From Paenibacillus durus (GTDB lineage Bacteria; Bacillota; Bacilli; Paenibacillales; Paenibacillaceae), in the NCBI RefSeq assembly GCF_000756615.1, contig NZ_CP009288.1, positions 3,472,001 to 3,536,000 on the forward strand: a DNA stretch of 64,000 nucleotides, read 5' to 3'. The translations under genes and the position numbers were made by a program. Shown here piece by piece: positions 42,134 to 51,412 of this stretch. The stretch's first letter is position 1, and each line of letters opens with the position of its first letter. Below the pieces are notes generated by a model that was given only the letters and a program-made list of their open reading frames with translations, was not told where the DNA came from and made no database searches.

Positions 42134-43972
42134 ATGAAGCAGCCTATGAAACTGAACACCCGCATTTACAGCATCATCATCTTTATCATCCTGCTGGCCT
42201 TTGTCATGTACTTGACGCAAACCCAGTATTTCCAGCAGTTCAGCCACAGCCGGCATAACGAGAATTTGACCGAGAGCTGGAAGGCCGAAGCGGTCTCCGC
42301 CTCCTCTCCTTCCCCGCAGTCCGGCCCCCCATATTGTCTCGCCTATGTAAGTAGTGACGAATTCAGCGCCAAAGTCAATATGCAGGCAAGCCGCACGCTG
42401 GGTTATATGAAGAAGGAAGCAGTCACAACTGATTTGAGCAAAAAGAAGCTGCAGCCTTCAGGCTGCGCCGCAGTCATATTGACGGTCAGGGACCTTTCTT
42501 CAATTGGCAGTCCGGAAGTCTTGACCAGCTATGCGGAACAGGGAGGGCATGTATTCTTAACCTCCATGCCGGAGAGAAACGATGCGTTTTACCGATTATA
42601 TCGAAAGCTGGGCATCCTGAACGCCGGGAATTATAAGGATGAGACCGGGGTGCAGCTGCGGGGTGAGGTACTGATTGGAGAATCCGGGCTGCATATCGAT
42701 GACAAATTTATCTTGAATACGGTGATGCAGGTGGAGCTGGATTCTTCGGTCACCGTGCATGCTGCAACCTCGGCTGGAATGCCGCTCTTATGGAGTGTGC
42801 CAAGCGGGGAAGGGTCAATTATGGTGTTTAATGGCACGATGCTTCAGGAGAAGATCAACCGCGGACTGATTGCCGGGGCTATCTCCATCATGATGCCGGA
42901 CTTCATCTATCCTGTCTTCAATTCAAAGGTGGTTTATATCGATGACTGGCCGGCGCCGTATGGCAGCTTGATTGATGATGCGATCTACAAGACGTACAAG
43001 TTAAACCGGCAGGGCTTCTTTAAGGAAATATGGTGGCCGGACATGCTTGGAATTGCCAAACGAAATCATATTAAGTACACGGCAGTGCTGATTGAGTCTT
43101 ACCAGAATCGGGTGACTCCGCCCTTTGATTCGCCATCCGATGCCGACCCTAACGGACTGATCAGCTACGGCAGGGAAATTATCAAAAGCGGCGGTGAAAT
43201 CGGTCTGCACGGATACAATCATCAGTCGCTTACGCTGGATCAAGATACCAGCGCCGCGTTCGATTACCAGCCCTGGAACAGCGTAGGCGACATGTCGCAG
43301 TCGATTCAAGAGGCTGTAAGCTACGCCAAACAAGGCTTTCCCGAATATACGATGTTCACGTACGTGCCCCCGTCCAACGTGCTCAGCCCGGAAGGACGCG
43401 AAGCGATCAAAGCGGGATGGAAGAATTTATCTGTGATCGCCTCTCTTTTTCCGGATGATGCAGCCGGAGTATCGTATGTGCAGGAGTTTGAGCTGGCGAA
43501 GGACGGAATTATGGAGATGCCGCGGGTCACATCCGGTTATAAATCCACCCCGTTTGAACGATGGGCGGCGGCAAGCGTGCTGACGGCCAACGGAATCTTC
43601 TCCCACTTCATCCATCCCGATGATGTTCTTGACGCCGAGCGGAATAAGAACATGAACTGGGAGAGCATGTACAAGACCTTCTCCGAGATGATGTCCGGAT
43701 TGAACGAGCGCTACCCGTGGATGCGCGCCCAGACCTCAATGGAAGCGGCCATCGATATGAAGAATACGCTGACAAGTCGAGTCGATTTGCAGCAGGAAGA
43801 CGGCTCCATTAAAGGCTCGGTGAAGCCTTTTGAGAATGAGTCTTACTTTATCTTGCGGACCCGTAAAAAAGTCGGGAGCCTGTCGGGCTGTTCTGCAGAT
43901 AAAATCGGCGACGGCATCTTCTTGATTACCGTCCGAAAAGCCGAATTCACAATTCAGTTAAGCGAGGCATGA
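42134..43972 (+). CDS. pelA: DUF2194 polysaccharide deacetylase (PelA deacetylase-type)
   Basis: A 612-residue membrane-anchored enzyme with one N-terminal segment (residues 10-27) and an outside domain. The DUF2194-type sequence shows a deacetylase site: VVYIDDWPAPYG (Asp270 and Asp271), GLHGYNHQSL (His359 and His363, the HxxxH metal motif) and FSHFIHPDDVLDA near 530. It lacks the glycoside hydrolase domain found in Pseudomonas PelA, as described for Gram-positive Pel loci. It would deacetylate the GalNAc/GlcNAc-type polymer to make it cationic. Follows pelE and precedes pelF by 4 bases. An ATG at 42146 is an alternative start, since the ribosome site is weak. Confidence 0.82.
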   Translation: MKQPMKLNTRIYSIIIFIILLAFVMYLTQTQYFQQFSHSRHNENLTESWKAEAVSASSPSPQSGPPYCLAYVSSDEFSAKVNMQASRTLGYMKKEAVTTDLSKKKLQPSGCAAVILTVRDLSSIGSPEVLTSYAEQGGHVFLTSMPERNDAFYRLYRKLGILNAGNYKDETGVQLRGEVLIGESGLHIDDKFILNTVMQVELDSSVTVHAATSAGMPLLWSVPSGEGSIMVFNGTMLQEKINRGLIAGAISIMMPDFIYPVFNSKVVYIDDWPAPYGSLIDDAIYKTYKLNRQGFFKEIWWPDMLGIAKRNHIKYTAVLIESYQNRVTPPFDSPSDADPNGLISYGREIIKSGGEIGLHGYNHQSLTLDQDTSAAFDYQPWNSVGDMSQSIQEAVSYAKQGFPEYTMFTYVPPSNVLSPEGREAIKAGWKNLSVIASLFPDDAAGVSYVQEFELAKDGIMEMPRVTSGYKSTPFERWAAASVLTANGIFSHFIHPDDVLDAERNKNMNWESMYKTFSEMMSGLNERYPWMRAQTSMEAAIDMKNTLTSRVDLQQEDGSIKGSVKPFENESYFILRTRKKVGSLSGCSADKIGDGIFLITVRKAEFTIQLSEA

Positions 43973-43976
43973 GTTC

Positions 43977-45419
43977 ATGAGAATATGTATAATAGCGGAA
44001 GGCTCCTATCCCTATATCACCGGAGGCGTCTCCAGTTGGATTCATTCTCTGGTTACCAGCCTGACTGAGCATGAGTTTATTATTCTGGCTATTGGAGCTG
44101 AAGAGAAGCAGCGGGGGGCTTTCAAGTATCAGCTTCCTTCAAATATCGTTGAAGTGAAAGAAATCTTCCTGAACAGCTATCTGAATGAGGTAAAGCCGCG
44201 CAGGGACCGCCTCCGGCTCACTCCTGCCGAGCATGAAGCGATTGGCTCCCTGCTTGGCGGCGGCACTGCGGTGGACTGGGCCGGTCTGTTCGATTTGCTG
44301 CGTTCAGGGCGGGTTACCTCAGCCGTTCAGTTTCTGATGAGCAGGGAATTTTTCCGGGTCTTGTCCAAACGCTGCCAGGAAGATTATGAACATGTGCCGT
44401 TCACCGAAATGTACTGGACCGTCCGGTCCATGATGCTTCCGCTGCTGCTTACGATCCGCGAAGATATTCCGAAGGCGGATTTGTACCACAGCGTATCAAC
44501 CGGCTACGCCGGAGTCATCGGCGCCCTCGCCAAGCATCTCTACGGCAAGCCCTATCTGCTAACCGAGCACGGCATTTATTCCCGGGAGAGAGAAGAAGAG
44601 ATTATCAAGGCGGACTGGGTGCAGGGCTATTTCAAGGATTTGTGGATTCAATACTTCTACCGTCTGTCCGAGGCAGCCTATTCCATGAGCGATCAGGTCA
44701 TTACACTCTTTGGCCGCAACCGCGACATTGAAATTGAGATCGGCTGCGATGAACGGAAAATCAGCATTATCCCAAATGGCGTCAATGTCGCGGATTATGC
44801 GGAAGTGGCGGGACCTCCCCCGGAAGGCGGCCCCCTCCGGCTCGGCGCCATCGTGCGTATCGTGCCGATCAAGGATATCAAAACCATGATTCAAAGCTTC
44901 GCGCTGGTGAAGCGGGAACTGCCCGAATCAGAGCTGTACATTCTGGGTCCCTGGGAAGAAAACGAAGATTATTACCGCGAATGCCTTGAGCTGGCGGCAA
45001 CGCTGCAGGTGCAGGATATCATTTTCACAGGCGAGGTCAATGTGCGCCAATATTTGAAAAGGCTCGACATCATCCTGCTCTCCAGCATCAGCGAGGGTAT
45101 GCCGCTGGCCATCCTTGAAGCGATGGCCGCGGGGAAACCGTGCGTCACGACCAATATCGGCAGCTGCCGCGAGCTTCTGTTCGGCAACGGTGATAACTAC
45201 GGTCCCGCCGGCATTGTTGTTCCCGTCATGCATTATGATGAGATGGCGTCCGCCATTATTCGGCTTGGCCGCAGCCGCGAGCTGCGGGAGCAGATGGGCC
45301 TCAACGGTCTTAAACGGGCGGAGGCGCACTATACCAGAGAACAGTTCATCGAGGGCTACCGCGAATTTTATCTGAATTATGAGGAGGGGCGGTCATGGCC
45401 GGCATCGGCTTCGAGCTAA
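43977..45419 (+). CDS. pelF: PelF glycosyltransferase (GT4)
   Basis: A 480-residue cytoplasmic glycosyltransferase that polymerises the Pel sugar from UDP-activated precursors. N-terminal: ICIIAEGSYPYITGGVSSWI. The C-terminal half has GT4 features: GAIVRIVPIKDIKTMIQSFA, SELYILGPWEENEDYYRECL and the catalytic EX7E pair in SISEGMPLAILEAMAAGKPC. It fits PelF as known from the Pel system. ATG at 43977, 4 bases after pelA; ends inside pelG (25-base overlap), so translation is coupled. Confidence 0.9.
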   Translation: MRICIIAEGSYPYITGGVSSWIHSLVTSLTEHEFIILAIGAEEKQRGAFKYQLPSNIVEVKEIFLNSYLNEVKPRRDRLRLTPAEHEAIGSLLGGGTAVDWAGLFDLLRSGRVTSAVQFLMSREFFRVLSKRCQEDYEHVPFTEMYWTVRSMMLPLLLTIREDIPKADLYHSVSTGYAGVIGALAKHLYGKPYLLTEHGIYSREREEEIIKADWVQGYFKDLWIQYFYRLSEAAYSMSDQVITLFGRNRDIEIEIGCDERKISIIPNGVNVADYAEVAGPPPEGGPLRLGAIVRIVPIKDIKTMIQSFALVKRELPESELYILGPWEENEDYYRECLELAATLQVQDIIFTGEVNVRQYLKRLDIILLSSISEGMPLAILEAMAAGKPCVTTNIGSCRELLFGNGDNYGPAGIVVPVMHYDEMASAIIRLGRSRELREQMGLNGLKRAEAHYTREQFIEGYREFYLNYEEGRSWPASASS

Positions 45420-48400
45420 GAAAACTACATAACCAGCAGGGACTGCTTCGTCAGATTCGGGCATACGCCTACTCGTCCATGTCGACGGTCGGACCGATGA
45501 TCCTCTGTATGGCAATGGTGGCCGGCATTCAGCGTCTGATGGCGGTTTCCGGCGCGGCCTTTCTGGAGCGGGAACTGTTCATGACCACCATTGTGTATGC
45601 CTTCATCTTCTCTGTGCTGGTCACCGGCGGCGTCTCTATGGTGCTGACCCGTTTCCTGTCGGATATGCTGTTCCAGAAGCAATACCAGCACGCCCTTTCC
45701 TCCTACTACGGGGCAGCAGCCGTATGTCTGCCTGCGGGTGCGGTAGCGGCGCTGGTGTTCCTAAAAGGCGTTGAAGCCGGATTCGCGTACAAGGCTGCCG
45801 CGTTTCTCCTGTTTATGGAGCTGATCCTCATCTGGCTGCAGTCCGTTCACCTTACGGCGCTCAAGGATTACAAGCGCATCTTTCGCGGCTTTCTGTATGG
45901 TGCCGGCACCGCCGCACTGGGAGCCTGGGCCGTCTGCGAATATACACCCTATCAGACAGCCGCGGGAATGCTGGCCGCAGTGGATGCGGGCTTTTTCCTT
46001 GTGCTGCTGCTGACTAATAGGCACTTCGAGCAGGTGTTTCCCCCTCGGGATTCCCGCTTATATTTTCATTTTCTGTCCTATTTCAGCAAATATCCAGCGT
46101 TGTTCGGAATTGGCACATTCCTCTATACGGGTGTATACACACACAGCTTCGTGTACTGGTTCGGCCCGCAGAACAAAGAGGTGGCCGGCCGCTATCTCGT
46201 CTCTCCTTTTTATGATACGCCGGTCTTCTATGCCTACTTAAGCGTCATGCCGACCCTCATTCTCTTTACGGTCGCCGTCGAGACCAATTTCTATGAGAAA
46301 TTCAGAGGTTATTACGATCTGATTCGGCAGCGGGGAACATTTAAGGAAATATCAGAGGCCCGCCGGGAGATGCAGCGGACGCTGATCCGTGAACTGACGT
46401 TAGTCATGGAAACCCAGCTCATGTTTACGGTTATCAGTCTTGCGCTCGGCATCAAGCTTCTGCCCATGATCGGTTTTAGCATGAATCAGCTTGATGTGTA
46501 TATCATCCTTTTGTTAGGCTATTATTTCTTCATCATTACATTCGTCATCATGCTGCTTCTGCTGTATTACGATGACCGGAAAGGTGTTTTTATGATCAGC
46601 GGTGTCTTTCTCGTTCTGAATACCGGCTTAAGCACCCTCTCTATGCTGGGCGGCTACGATGGCTATGGTTTGTTTGCCGCTTCCTTTATTGCCGTGCTGC
46701 TTGCACTCGGACGGTTAATCATTTATGTCCGCAGCATTGACTACCACACCTTCTGCGCTCAGCCTGTTAATCCGGTCAAGCGGGAACGGGGGCGTCTGTT
46801 CCGTCCGGGGCTGGCGTCCGTTACGCTTGCCGTTCTGGTCATTCTGCTGACGGGCTGCATGGACAGCGGCTTGGATGAGAAGAGCGCCCCGAAGGCGGCG
46901 GATTCCCCAATCTCCGAGCCGGTTACCCAGGATAAGCTGGCCGAGGACAAGCGCATCTATGAAAGGGACAATGATACCTCCGTGGATACCTTGTATTTGA
47001 CCGTGCTTGAAGGTGACAAACAAGAAGGCGAAGCCCCCCTCACCTGGTATGAGCTGAACCGGATTCGCAGCCGGATGGAAGAAGGCTCGCTGAACGCCAT
47101 CCTGCAGGAAGGCGCAGCCGATGGCAGCGGACCGGCTTCAGGGTCCTTTGGCTACTCATCCCAGGAAGCCAACGCCCATGTTTCACTTCGCGGGAATTCG
47201 ACGCGGTATGCTTCCCAGCGGTCGTACAAGATCAAACTGAATGATCTGGCGGGACTATGGAATGATCAGCGCACGATTAACTTGAACAAGCATGCCTACG
47301 ACCCCTCGAGGCTGCGCAATAAACTCAGCTTCGATCTGTTCGAGACCATCCCGAATATTACAAGTCTGCGTACCCGCTTCGTGCATCTCTATGTGAAGGA
47401 TCTGAGCGAAGGCGGCGCGGCCAATTCAAAGCCGTTCATCGATTATGGACTGTACACTCAGATCGAACAGCCTAACAAGCAATTCCTGAAGAATCACTGG
47501 CTTGACCCATACGGACAGTTATACAAAGCTACCATGTTTGAGTTTTTCGAGTATCAGGGTGAGCTTCGGCTGCAGGATGATCCGCTGTATGACAAGGCCA
47601 AGTTTGAAACCCGCCTGCAAATCAACGGGCGTGAAGATCACCGGAAACTGCTGGACATGCTGAAAGATGTGAACAATCTGTCCATTCCAATCAATGAAGT
47701 TATAGACAAGCACTTTGACCTGGATAACTATCTGACCTGGATGGCCTCCAACATTTTAATGGACAACATGGATACGAATACCCAGAATTTCCTGCTATAC
47801 TCCCCGCTTAACTCCGAAAAATGGTACTTCCTTCCATGGGACTATGATGGAGGATGGGAGCTGCAGCAAAATTCGGCTAACATCATCACTTACAGCAGCG
47901 GCATCAGCAATTATTGGGGCTCCAAGCTGCATAACCGTTTTTTCCGCAATATGGAAAATGTGAACCTGCTAAAGGACAAGATCGACGAGTTGTACCGGGA
48001 CTATATCAATAACGATATCATTTCCAAAAGAGTCGCGTTGTACGCCCCTATCACACAGCTGTACACCAGTAAGCAGCCCGACAAAGGCTTTCTCCCGGAG
48101 CTCTTTTCCGATGTCCCCAAGGATCTGGCAACGATCAGTACAGTTCCCGAACGCTCCATGAAGCGGTTTATTGAAGATATACAGAAGCCCAAGCCCTTCT
48201 TTCTGGACGATCTGCATCAGGAGGGGACAACTTCCGTATTTCAGTGGGATGCCTCGTTCGACCTTCAAGGAGACACCCTGAATTATGATTTTACTCTGGC
48301 CAGGGACCCGCAGTTTACAAAGGTGGTCAAACGGATAAGCACACCGGGTACCTCCGTGCGGCTCAGCGGACTTTCGCCAGGAACGTACTATTGGAAGGTA

Positions 48401-48502
48401 ACGGCGGCCGACGGCAAGGGACATTCGCAAATCGCATTTGATATTTATTACGACGGTGAAGGCACTGCCTACAACGGAGTCAGAGAGGTTAAGGTGAACT
48501 GA
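45395..48502 (+). CDS. pelG: PelG exporter fused to a CotH-kinase domain
   Basis: A 1035-residue fusion. Residues 1-455 are PelG: a polytopic membrane exporter (MAGIGFELRKLHNQQGLLRQ, LSYFSKYPALFGIGTFLYTG and about 12 hydrophobic segments). Residues 471-488 (LASVTLAVLVILLTGC) look like a lipoprotein signal with lipobox, now internal. Residues 530-900 form a CotH-type kinase domain: AHVSLRGNSTRYASQRSYKI, RLRNKLSFDLFE, NILMDNMDTNTQN (Asp793) and WYFLPWDYDGGW (Asp816, Asp818), the usual CotH active-site residues. A fibronectin-like domain ends it. GAGGAGG precedes the ATG. There is no internal start near the junction (about 46772), so the fusion is real in this sequence. CotH proteins phosphorylate proteins in spore coats and elsewhere. 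Confidence 0.9.
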   Translation: MAGIGFELRKLHNQQGLLRQIRAYAYSSMSTVGPMILCMAMVAGIQRLMAVSGAAFLERELFMTTIVYAFIFSVLVTGGVSMVLTRFLSDMLFQKQYQHALSSYYGAAAVCLPAGAVAALVFLKGVEAGFAYKAAAFLLFMELILIWLQSVHLTALKDYKRIFRGFLYGAGTAALGAWAVCEYTPYQTAAGMLAAVDAGFFLVLLLTNRHFEQVFPPRDSRLYFHFLSYFSKYPALFGIGTFLYTGVYTHSFVYWFGPQNKEVAGRYLVSPFYDTPVFYAYLSVMPTLILFTVAVETNFYEKFRGYYDLIRQRGTFKEISEARREMQRTLIRELTLVMETQLMFTVISLALGIKLLPMIGFSMNQLDVYIILLLGYYFFIITFVIMLLLLYYDDRKGVFMISGVFLVLNTGLSTLSMLGGYDGYGLFAASFIAVLLALGRLIIYVRSIDYHTFCAQPVNPVKRERGRLFRPGLASVTLAVLVILLTGCMDSGLDEKSAPKAADSPISEPVTQDKLAEDKRIYERDNDTSVDTLYLTVLEGDKQEGEAPLTWYELNRIRSRMEEGSLNAILQEGAADGSGPASGSFGYSSQEANAHVSLRGNSTRYASQRSYKIKLNDLAGLWNDQRTINLNKHAYDPSRLRNKLSFDLFETIPNITSLRTRFVHLYVKDLSEGGAANSKPFIDYGLYTQIEQPNKQFLKNHWLDPYGQLYKATMFEFFEYQGELRLQDDPLYDKAKFETRLQINGREDHRKLLDMLKDVNNLSIPINEVIDKHFDLDNYLTWMASNILMDNMDTNTQNFLLYSPLNSEKWYFLPWDYDGGWELQQNSANIITYSSGISNYWGSKLHNRFFRNMENVNLLKDKIDELYRDYINNDIISKRVALYAPITQLYTSKQPDKGFLPELFSDVPKDLATISTVPERSMKRFIEDIQKPKPFFLDDLHQEGTTSVFQWDASFDLQGDTLNYDFTLARDPQFTKVVKRISTPGTSVRLSGLSPGTYYWKVTAADGKGHSQIAFDIYYDGEGTAYNGVREVKVN

Positions 48503-48503
48503 C

Positions 48504-49217
48504 ATGGAATTTATGGGCCGGCCTCTCAGGCACGAATTCAAATATTATCTGCATCCCCATGAATATTTATCCATGCGTCAGCGTGTAGCGTCGCTGCTTC
48601 CGCTTGATCCGTATTCGCAGAACGCGGACGGCTACGGCATCCGCAGTCTGTACTTCGACAGTCCTGTGGATCATGCGCTGTACGATAAGACAAACGGAAT
48701 TTTTGGGCGCGAGAAGTTTCGAATTCGGATATACAATGCAAGCGACAGTTCGATTAAGCTGGAACGCAAGAGTAAATACGGGGATTATGTAAGTAAAGAG
48801 AGCGCTCCGCTAACCCGCCCCGAGTATGAAAACATTGTGCACGGGGACGCCTCGTCGATTGCGGATTCGCCGCATCCTCTTGTTCGGGATTTATACAGGG
48901 CACTTACTTATAAGGGCTTCCGCCGGGCGGCAATCGTCGATTACGTGCGTGAAGCCTATGTATACGATTACGGGGATGTCCGTATTACATTCGACAAGAA
49001 GCTGTCCTCCGGCATCAACAGTCTGGATCTGTTCGACCCCGGGCTGGCTTTTCGGGAAGCTCTGGACGATTCCACACGGACCATTCTGGAAATTAAATTC
49101 AACCGCTTCCTGCCGGAACCGGTACGTCTCATCACCACCCCGGCTGCGAGCGTCCGGTCCACGATATCCAAATATGTAATATGCAGGGAAGCCGCCAAAC
49201 TTCATTTCAAACGATAA
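48504..49217 (+). CDS. VTC-domain polyphosphate polymerase
   Basis: A 237-residue cytoplasmic enzyme of the VTC/triphosphate-tunnel family, which makes polyphosphate from ATP. Tunnel residues are spread over the domain: HEFKYYLHPHEYLSMRQRVA, SLYFDSPVDHALYDKTNG, KFRIRIYNASDSSIKLERKS, RITFDKKL and ILEIKFNRFLPEPVRL, the basic and acidic pairs of the VTC fold. It starts 2 bases after pelG-CotH and precedes a DUF4956 gene. VTC, CotH and DUF4956 genes are known to travel together in bacteria, so this is probably a conserved module. The product's role in Pel is unknown. Confidence 0.85.
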   Translation: MEFMGRPLRHEFKYYLHPHEYLSMRQRVASLLPLDPYSQNADGYGIRSLYFDSPVDHALYDKTNGIFGREKFRIRIYNASDSSIKLERKSKYGDYVSKESAPLTRPEYENIVHGDASSIADSPHPLVRDLYRALTYKGFRRAAIVDYVREAYVYDYGDVRITFDKKLSSGINSLDLFDPGLAFREALDDSTRTILEIKFNRFLPEPVRLITTPAASVRSTISKYVICREAAKLHFKR

Positions 49218-49233
49218 GGGGATACACCTCAAA

Positions 49234-49914
49234 ATGGATGACACTATAAATTTCCAGGATTTATTTAAAAAAAGCGCGCTGCACCTTGATGCCTTCCGGA
49301 CCGTTTCATATATCGATGTCCTGCTCGGTCTTATCACTTCCTTAGGTGTCGGTCTGTTCATCTTTTACATTTACCGCAAAACCTTTCGCGGGGTCGTCTA
49401 CAGCTATAATTACAATGCCGCCTTCGTGCTCATGTGCATGATTACAAGCATGATTATCATGACCATCAGCTCCAATATCGTGCTCTCTCTCGGTATGGTT
49501 GGAGCACTCAGTATCGTGCGTTTTCGTACCGCCGTCAAAGACCCGCTGGACATTGTATACATGTTCTGGTCAATCGCGGGCGGCATTGCGACTGGAGCCA
49601 AACTCTATCCTGTCGCGCTCATCGGCTCCCTCGTCATTGGACTCGTACTGCTGTGGCTGTCCCGCCGCAAAGTCCGTGAGCAGCCTTACCTGCTGATTAT
49701 CCGTCACTCGGAAGACGCCACCACGGAGCTTCGGGTCCGGATGCGGAAAATTGAACATACGCTGAGATCCAAGACGATCCGCAAGGACTTTGTGGAGCTT
49801 ACGGTCGAACTCAGAATGCGGGACAACAACACCTCGTTCGTCCATGACATTTCCTCCATCGAAGGCGTTATGGATGTTTCGCTGATTAACTACACCGGAG
49901 ATTACGCCCAATAA
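49234..49914 (+). CDS. DUF4956 membrane protein
   Basis: A 226-residue protein with about four membrane segments (DVLLGLITSLGVGLFIFYIY, AAFVLMCMITSMIIMTISSN, LSLGMVGALSIVRFRTAV, YPVALIGSLVIGLVLLWL) and a soluble C-terminal domain (about 150-226). The central motif LSLGMVGALSIVRFRTAVKD is a DUF4956 hallmark. It is the last gene of the pel unit, following the VTC gene by 16 bases, with a terminator at 49920. Function unknown; it could couple to the VTC polymerase at the membrane. Confidence 0.8.
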   Translation: MDDTINFQDLFKKSALHLDAFRTVSYIDVLLGLITSLGVGLFIFYIYRKTFRGVVYSYNYNAAFVLMCMITSMIIMTISSNIVLSLGMVGALSIVRFRTAVKDPLDIVYMFWSIAGGIATGAKLYPVALIGSLVIGLVLLWLSRRKVREQPYLLIIRHSEDATTELRVRMRKIEHTLRSKTIRKDFVELTVELRMRDNNTSFVHDISSIEGVMDVSLINYTGDYAQ

Positions 49915-49919
49915 TTATG

Positions 49920-49968
49920 AAAAAGCGCCAGAACAGCTAAAGTAGCTGATCACTGGCGCTTCTTTTTT
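49920..49968 (+). terminator. terminator of the pel operon
   Basis: AAGCGCCAG pairs with CTGGCGCTT; a CAGCT/AGCTG inner hairpin lies in the loop. Ends in six T. Confidence 0.85.
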
Positions 49969-50021
49969 CAATACGGGTTGGCAGCAAATGTTCACTCCCG
50001 GGCCGTATTTATCTTGAGACG

Positions 50022-50744
50022 TTACAAAACCTTGCTCAGAAAATCCTTCGTTCTGGCGTTCTTTGGGCTGCCAAACACTTCGGCAGGCGTTCCCTGCTCG
50101 ACGATAAACCCGCCGTCCATGAACAGAATCCGGTCCCCTACCTCGCGGGCAAAGCCCATTTCGTGGGTAACGATGACCATAGTCATGCCCTGCTCGGCCA
50201 GCTTCTTCATGACCTCAAGCACCTCGCCCACCATCTCAGGGTCAAGCGCCGAGGTCGGCTCGTCGAACAGCATGACATGCGGATGCATGGCAAGCGCGCG
50301 GGCGATTGCGATCCGCTGCTTCTGCCCGCCCGAGAGCTGCGACGGGTAGGCATCCTTTTTATCTTCGAGACCGACGGTGCGCAGCAGGTCCATCGCTATT
50401 TTGTCCGCTTCCGCAGGAGACTGCTTCTTAACCTTGATCGGAGCCAGCGTAATGTTTTGCAGTACGGTCTTGTGGGGAAACAGATTGAACTGCTGGAAGA
50501 CCATACCCATTTTTTCGCGAGTAACATTGATATCATGCTTCCGGTCCGTAATGGACTGTCCTTCAAAGGTAATTTCCCCGCCTGTCGGCTGTTCCAGCAG
50601 ATTCAGGCAGCGTAAAAAGGTGCTTTTTCCCGAGCCGCTGGGACCGATGACGACAATCACTTCACCTTTTTGTATCGTAAGATCGATACCTTTCAGAATT
50701 TCCAGCTTTCCAAATGCCTTTTGCAAGTTCTTAACGGTGATCAC
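50022..50744 (-). CDS. polar amino-acid ABC transporter ATPase (GlnQ-type)
   Basis: A 240-residue ATPase: Walker A GPSGSGKST, Q-loop MVFQQFNLFPHKT, signature LSGGQKQRIAIARALA, Walker B MLFDEPTSALDPEM and H-loop VTHEMGFARE. It matches GlnQ/ArtM-type importers of polar amino acids. The frame opens at 50774, but GGAG 5 bases before the GTG at 50744 supports that start, which gives the standard length. It overlaps the end of the permease gene by 14 bases. It energises the permease and lipoprotein encoded upstream; the amino acid is unproven. Confidence 0.9.
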   Translation of the reverse strand: MITVKNLQKAFGKLEILKGIDLTIQKGEVIVVIGPSGSGKSTFLRCLNLLEQPTGGEITFEGQSITDRKHDINVTREKMGMVFQQFNLFPHKTVLQNITLAPIKVKKQSPAEADKIAMDLLRTVGLEDKKDAYPSQLSGGQKQRIAIARALAMHPHVMLFDEPTSALDPEMVGEVLEVMKKLAEQGMTMVIVTHEMGFAREVGDRILFMDGGFIVEQGTPAEVFGSPKNARTKDFLSKVL

Positions 50745-51390
50745 TGGCGCTCCATCTCCTTTCCAGCCGGCCAAGGACCTTGGATAATGTAAATGTCAGA
50801 ATAAAATACATCAGAGTAATAACCAGCAGCGGAGTCAGTCCGTCATAGGTAATCGTGGTAATGGTTCTGGCTTGGAACAACAAATCCATCGCTCCAATCA
50901 TGCCGACAATGGACGATTCTTTGATGATGGTGATGAACTCGTTGCCTATCGCCGGGAGTACATTCTTCAACGCCTGCGGAAGAACAATATAGCGCATGGT
51001 CATCGCCTGCGTCATCCCGAGTGAACGTGACGCTTCCGTCTGTCCCAGGTTCACGCCCTGAATACCCGCCCGGAATATTTCGGCAAGATAAGCTGAGCTG
51101 TTGATTGTAAGAGTAATCACCCCCGACTGTATCGCGGTAAACTCAAGTCCGATTGAAGGAAGACCGTAGTGAATAATAAACAATTGAACAAGCATCGGCG
51201 TTCCGCGCAGAAATTCCACCCAGGCGGCGGCGATCCAGCGAAGCACTCTGAAGCTTGACATCCGCAGCAGAGCAACGACGATCCCGAGCACGAAGCCGCA
51301 GATGACTCCGATTACCGCGAGAAGCAGCGTGTACTGCAGTCCGGTCAGAAAAAAGCTGCGGTATTCATAGGCCATATTTAGCAAATTCAT
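50731..51390 (-). CDS. polar amino-acid ABC transporter permease
   Basis: A 219-residue HEAT/His-Glu-Glu-Pmr type permease with about five membrane segments (LQYTLLLAVIGVICGFVLGI, YIVLPQALKNVLPAIGNEFI). The EAA-like coupling motif is near QTEASRSLGMTQAMTMRYIV. It overlaps the ATPase gene by 14 bases and follows the solute-binding-protein gene after a hairpin at 51413. Half of the importer's dimeric channel. Confidence 0.9.
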   Translation of the reverse strand: MNLLNMAYEYRSFFLTGLQYTLLLAVIGVICGFVLGIVVALLRMSSFRVLRWIAAAWVEFLRGTPMLVQLFIIHYGLPSIGLEFTAIQSGVITLTINSSAYLAEIFRAGIQGVNLGQTEASRSLGMTQAMTMRYIVLPQALKNVLPAIGNEFITIIKESSIVGMIGAMDLLFQARTITTITYDGLTPLLVITLMYFILTFTLSKVLGRLERRWSASDHR

Positions 51391-51412
51391 CCTACCCCAA
51401 ACCTCCTATCAA

